From: Gnetum montanum
Taxonomy: Eukaryota > Streptophyta > Gnetopsida > Gnetales > Gnetaceae
Direction of reading: 5' to 3'
NCBI GenBank assembly: GCA_015680685.1
Contig: MNCI01026504.1
Coordinates: 214,216 to 253,436, forward strand
DNA length: 39,221 nt
Positions within the stretch are counted from its first letter, which is position 1; every line of letters begins with the position of its first letter. The notes beneath the pieces are model-generated. The model did no database searches. It saw nothing but the letters and a program-made list of their open reading frames with translations, and was not told where the DNA came from. Below, piece after piece: positions 38,609 to 39,221 of the stretch. The position numbers and the translations under genes are program-made.

Positions 38609-39221
38609 TTGATGAGTGGTGAGTAGACCCTATGCCCAACCATACAAATCACTAAGAATTCACATGCAATCTAGTCGAATTTCGTGGACTTATAACCTTC
38701 TGAGCACATTGGTCTCTAGGAAGTAAAACTAACCATTATAATCGTTGTCTTTCCAATTACACTTGTGAAATGCAAATACATGGTTAAGTGTAACTAAGGC
38801 ATATGATTATTATCATTTTTATGTTTTTTGTTTTTGTTTTTTGCCTAAGGGTAAAGAATAATGAATAAAATAAAATAATTAAATTGCTAATGTAGTCTAA
38901 CTAGCTACACCTAACTAATCCTAACAAGCATCTATTTCTACTTAGTGTACACATTGATGAGACGTGATATTGCGTACGCGATATCGCGGCCGCCGTGATA
39001 TCGCATCGTCCCCTGCGATATCGCGGTGCATCGTCATATCTATAAATAAGAGGCAGCTCTCCCTTGTTTCCTCATCCTAGGCTAGAAGTAGGAAAACTCT
39101 AGCAGATTGATCACTCTAGAGATAGAATATTTTCCATGTGCCCACAGTACGAGTCCTAAAGTGAACAGATCTTTATTCGAGCAACATTATACCTGAACAC
39201 AAGTTGTGTACGGCAATAAAG
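38609..39221 (+). repeat. LTR-like repeat family R, copy 4, cut by the window end
   Basis: 38609-38955 aligns with 37209-37555: GTGGTGAGTAGACCCTATGC, TTGTGAAATGCAAATACATG, TAAGTGTAACTAAGGCATAT, ATAAAATAATTAAATTGCTA. After 38955 it diverges to a palindrome cluster and TATA box. It ends with CAATAAAG at the window edge, like the polyadenylation part of an LTR. Confidence 0.65.
38964..39049 (+). promoter_or_regulatory. GATATCGC palindrome cluster and TATA box
   Basis: CGCGATATCGCG (38977-38988, perfect palindrome), TGATATCGCA (38996-39005) and GCGATATCGC (39015-39024, perfect palindrome) are preceded by GTGATATTGCGT (38964-38975). CTATAAATAAG follows at 39040-39049. The layout resembles a proximal enhancer with repeated factor sites above a core promoter. 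Confidence 0.55.

Overview
The window looks like nuclear DNA from a large-genome seed plant, most likely a gymnosperm (conifer-like). The reasons are a low overall GC content, one recognisable intact protein gene in 39 kb, an 11-kb intron stuffed with old retroelements, and plant-type LINE and tRNA-derived SINE relics. I cannot name the species. The sequence has assembly defects: single Ns at 10891 and 19091, and a run of Ns at 19692-19798.

The one real gene lies on the minus strand from 33957 to 16176. It encodes a nucleotide-diphospho-sugar transferase (PF03407 / GT77 type) of about 386 residues in four exons: 33673-33957, 22152-22517, 16449-16930 and 16176-16203. The introns are about 11.2 kb, 5.2 kb and 245 bp. 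Every junction is GT-AG and the phases agree. The joined product has an N-terminal membrane anchor, an FTDAD motif formed across the exon 2/3 junction, and conserved NGG, GKHDQD and MHANCC motifs. It appears intact and functional.

The large introns hold the most interesting material. Intron 2 (16931-22151) carries a plus-strand LINE reverse-transcriptase tail. It is followed by an unusual domain resembling the 'putative plant transposon protein' (Transposase_32-like) family and a coiled coil (18355-20147). On the minus strand it also carries a LINE ORF1 (DUF4283 type, 20755-21707) and a LINE-like 3' tail (about 18254-18350). Intron 1 (22518-33672) carries a second, diverged copy of the same composite arrangement: endonuclease end, RT, zinc-binding domain, Transposase_32-like domain, coiled coil (22895-26664). 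The two copies match in order, linker length and several motifs, so this looks like one transposing unit. Intron 1 also holds a 1.89-kb foldback element (28061-29947). It has arms longer than 600 bp, ends in TG...CA, a 5-bp flanking duplication and a core of three 258-bp tandem units.

Outside the gene the DNA is repeat-derived. 1-3600 has short tandem duplications, a GC-rich insertion with a 34-bp hairpin, and a 59-bp minisatellite. 4.5-15.8 kb has dispersed repeats and relics of two tRNA-derived SINE families. 34.7-39.2 kb has another SINE, a LINE zinc-motif relic, and diverged copies of an LTR-like promoter repeat. The last of these carries a cluster of GATATCGC palindromes just upstream of a TATA box. 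I found no CRISPR, rRNA, functional tRNA or prokaryotic features.
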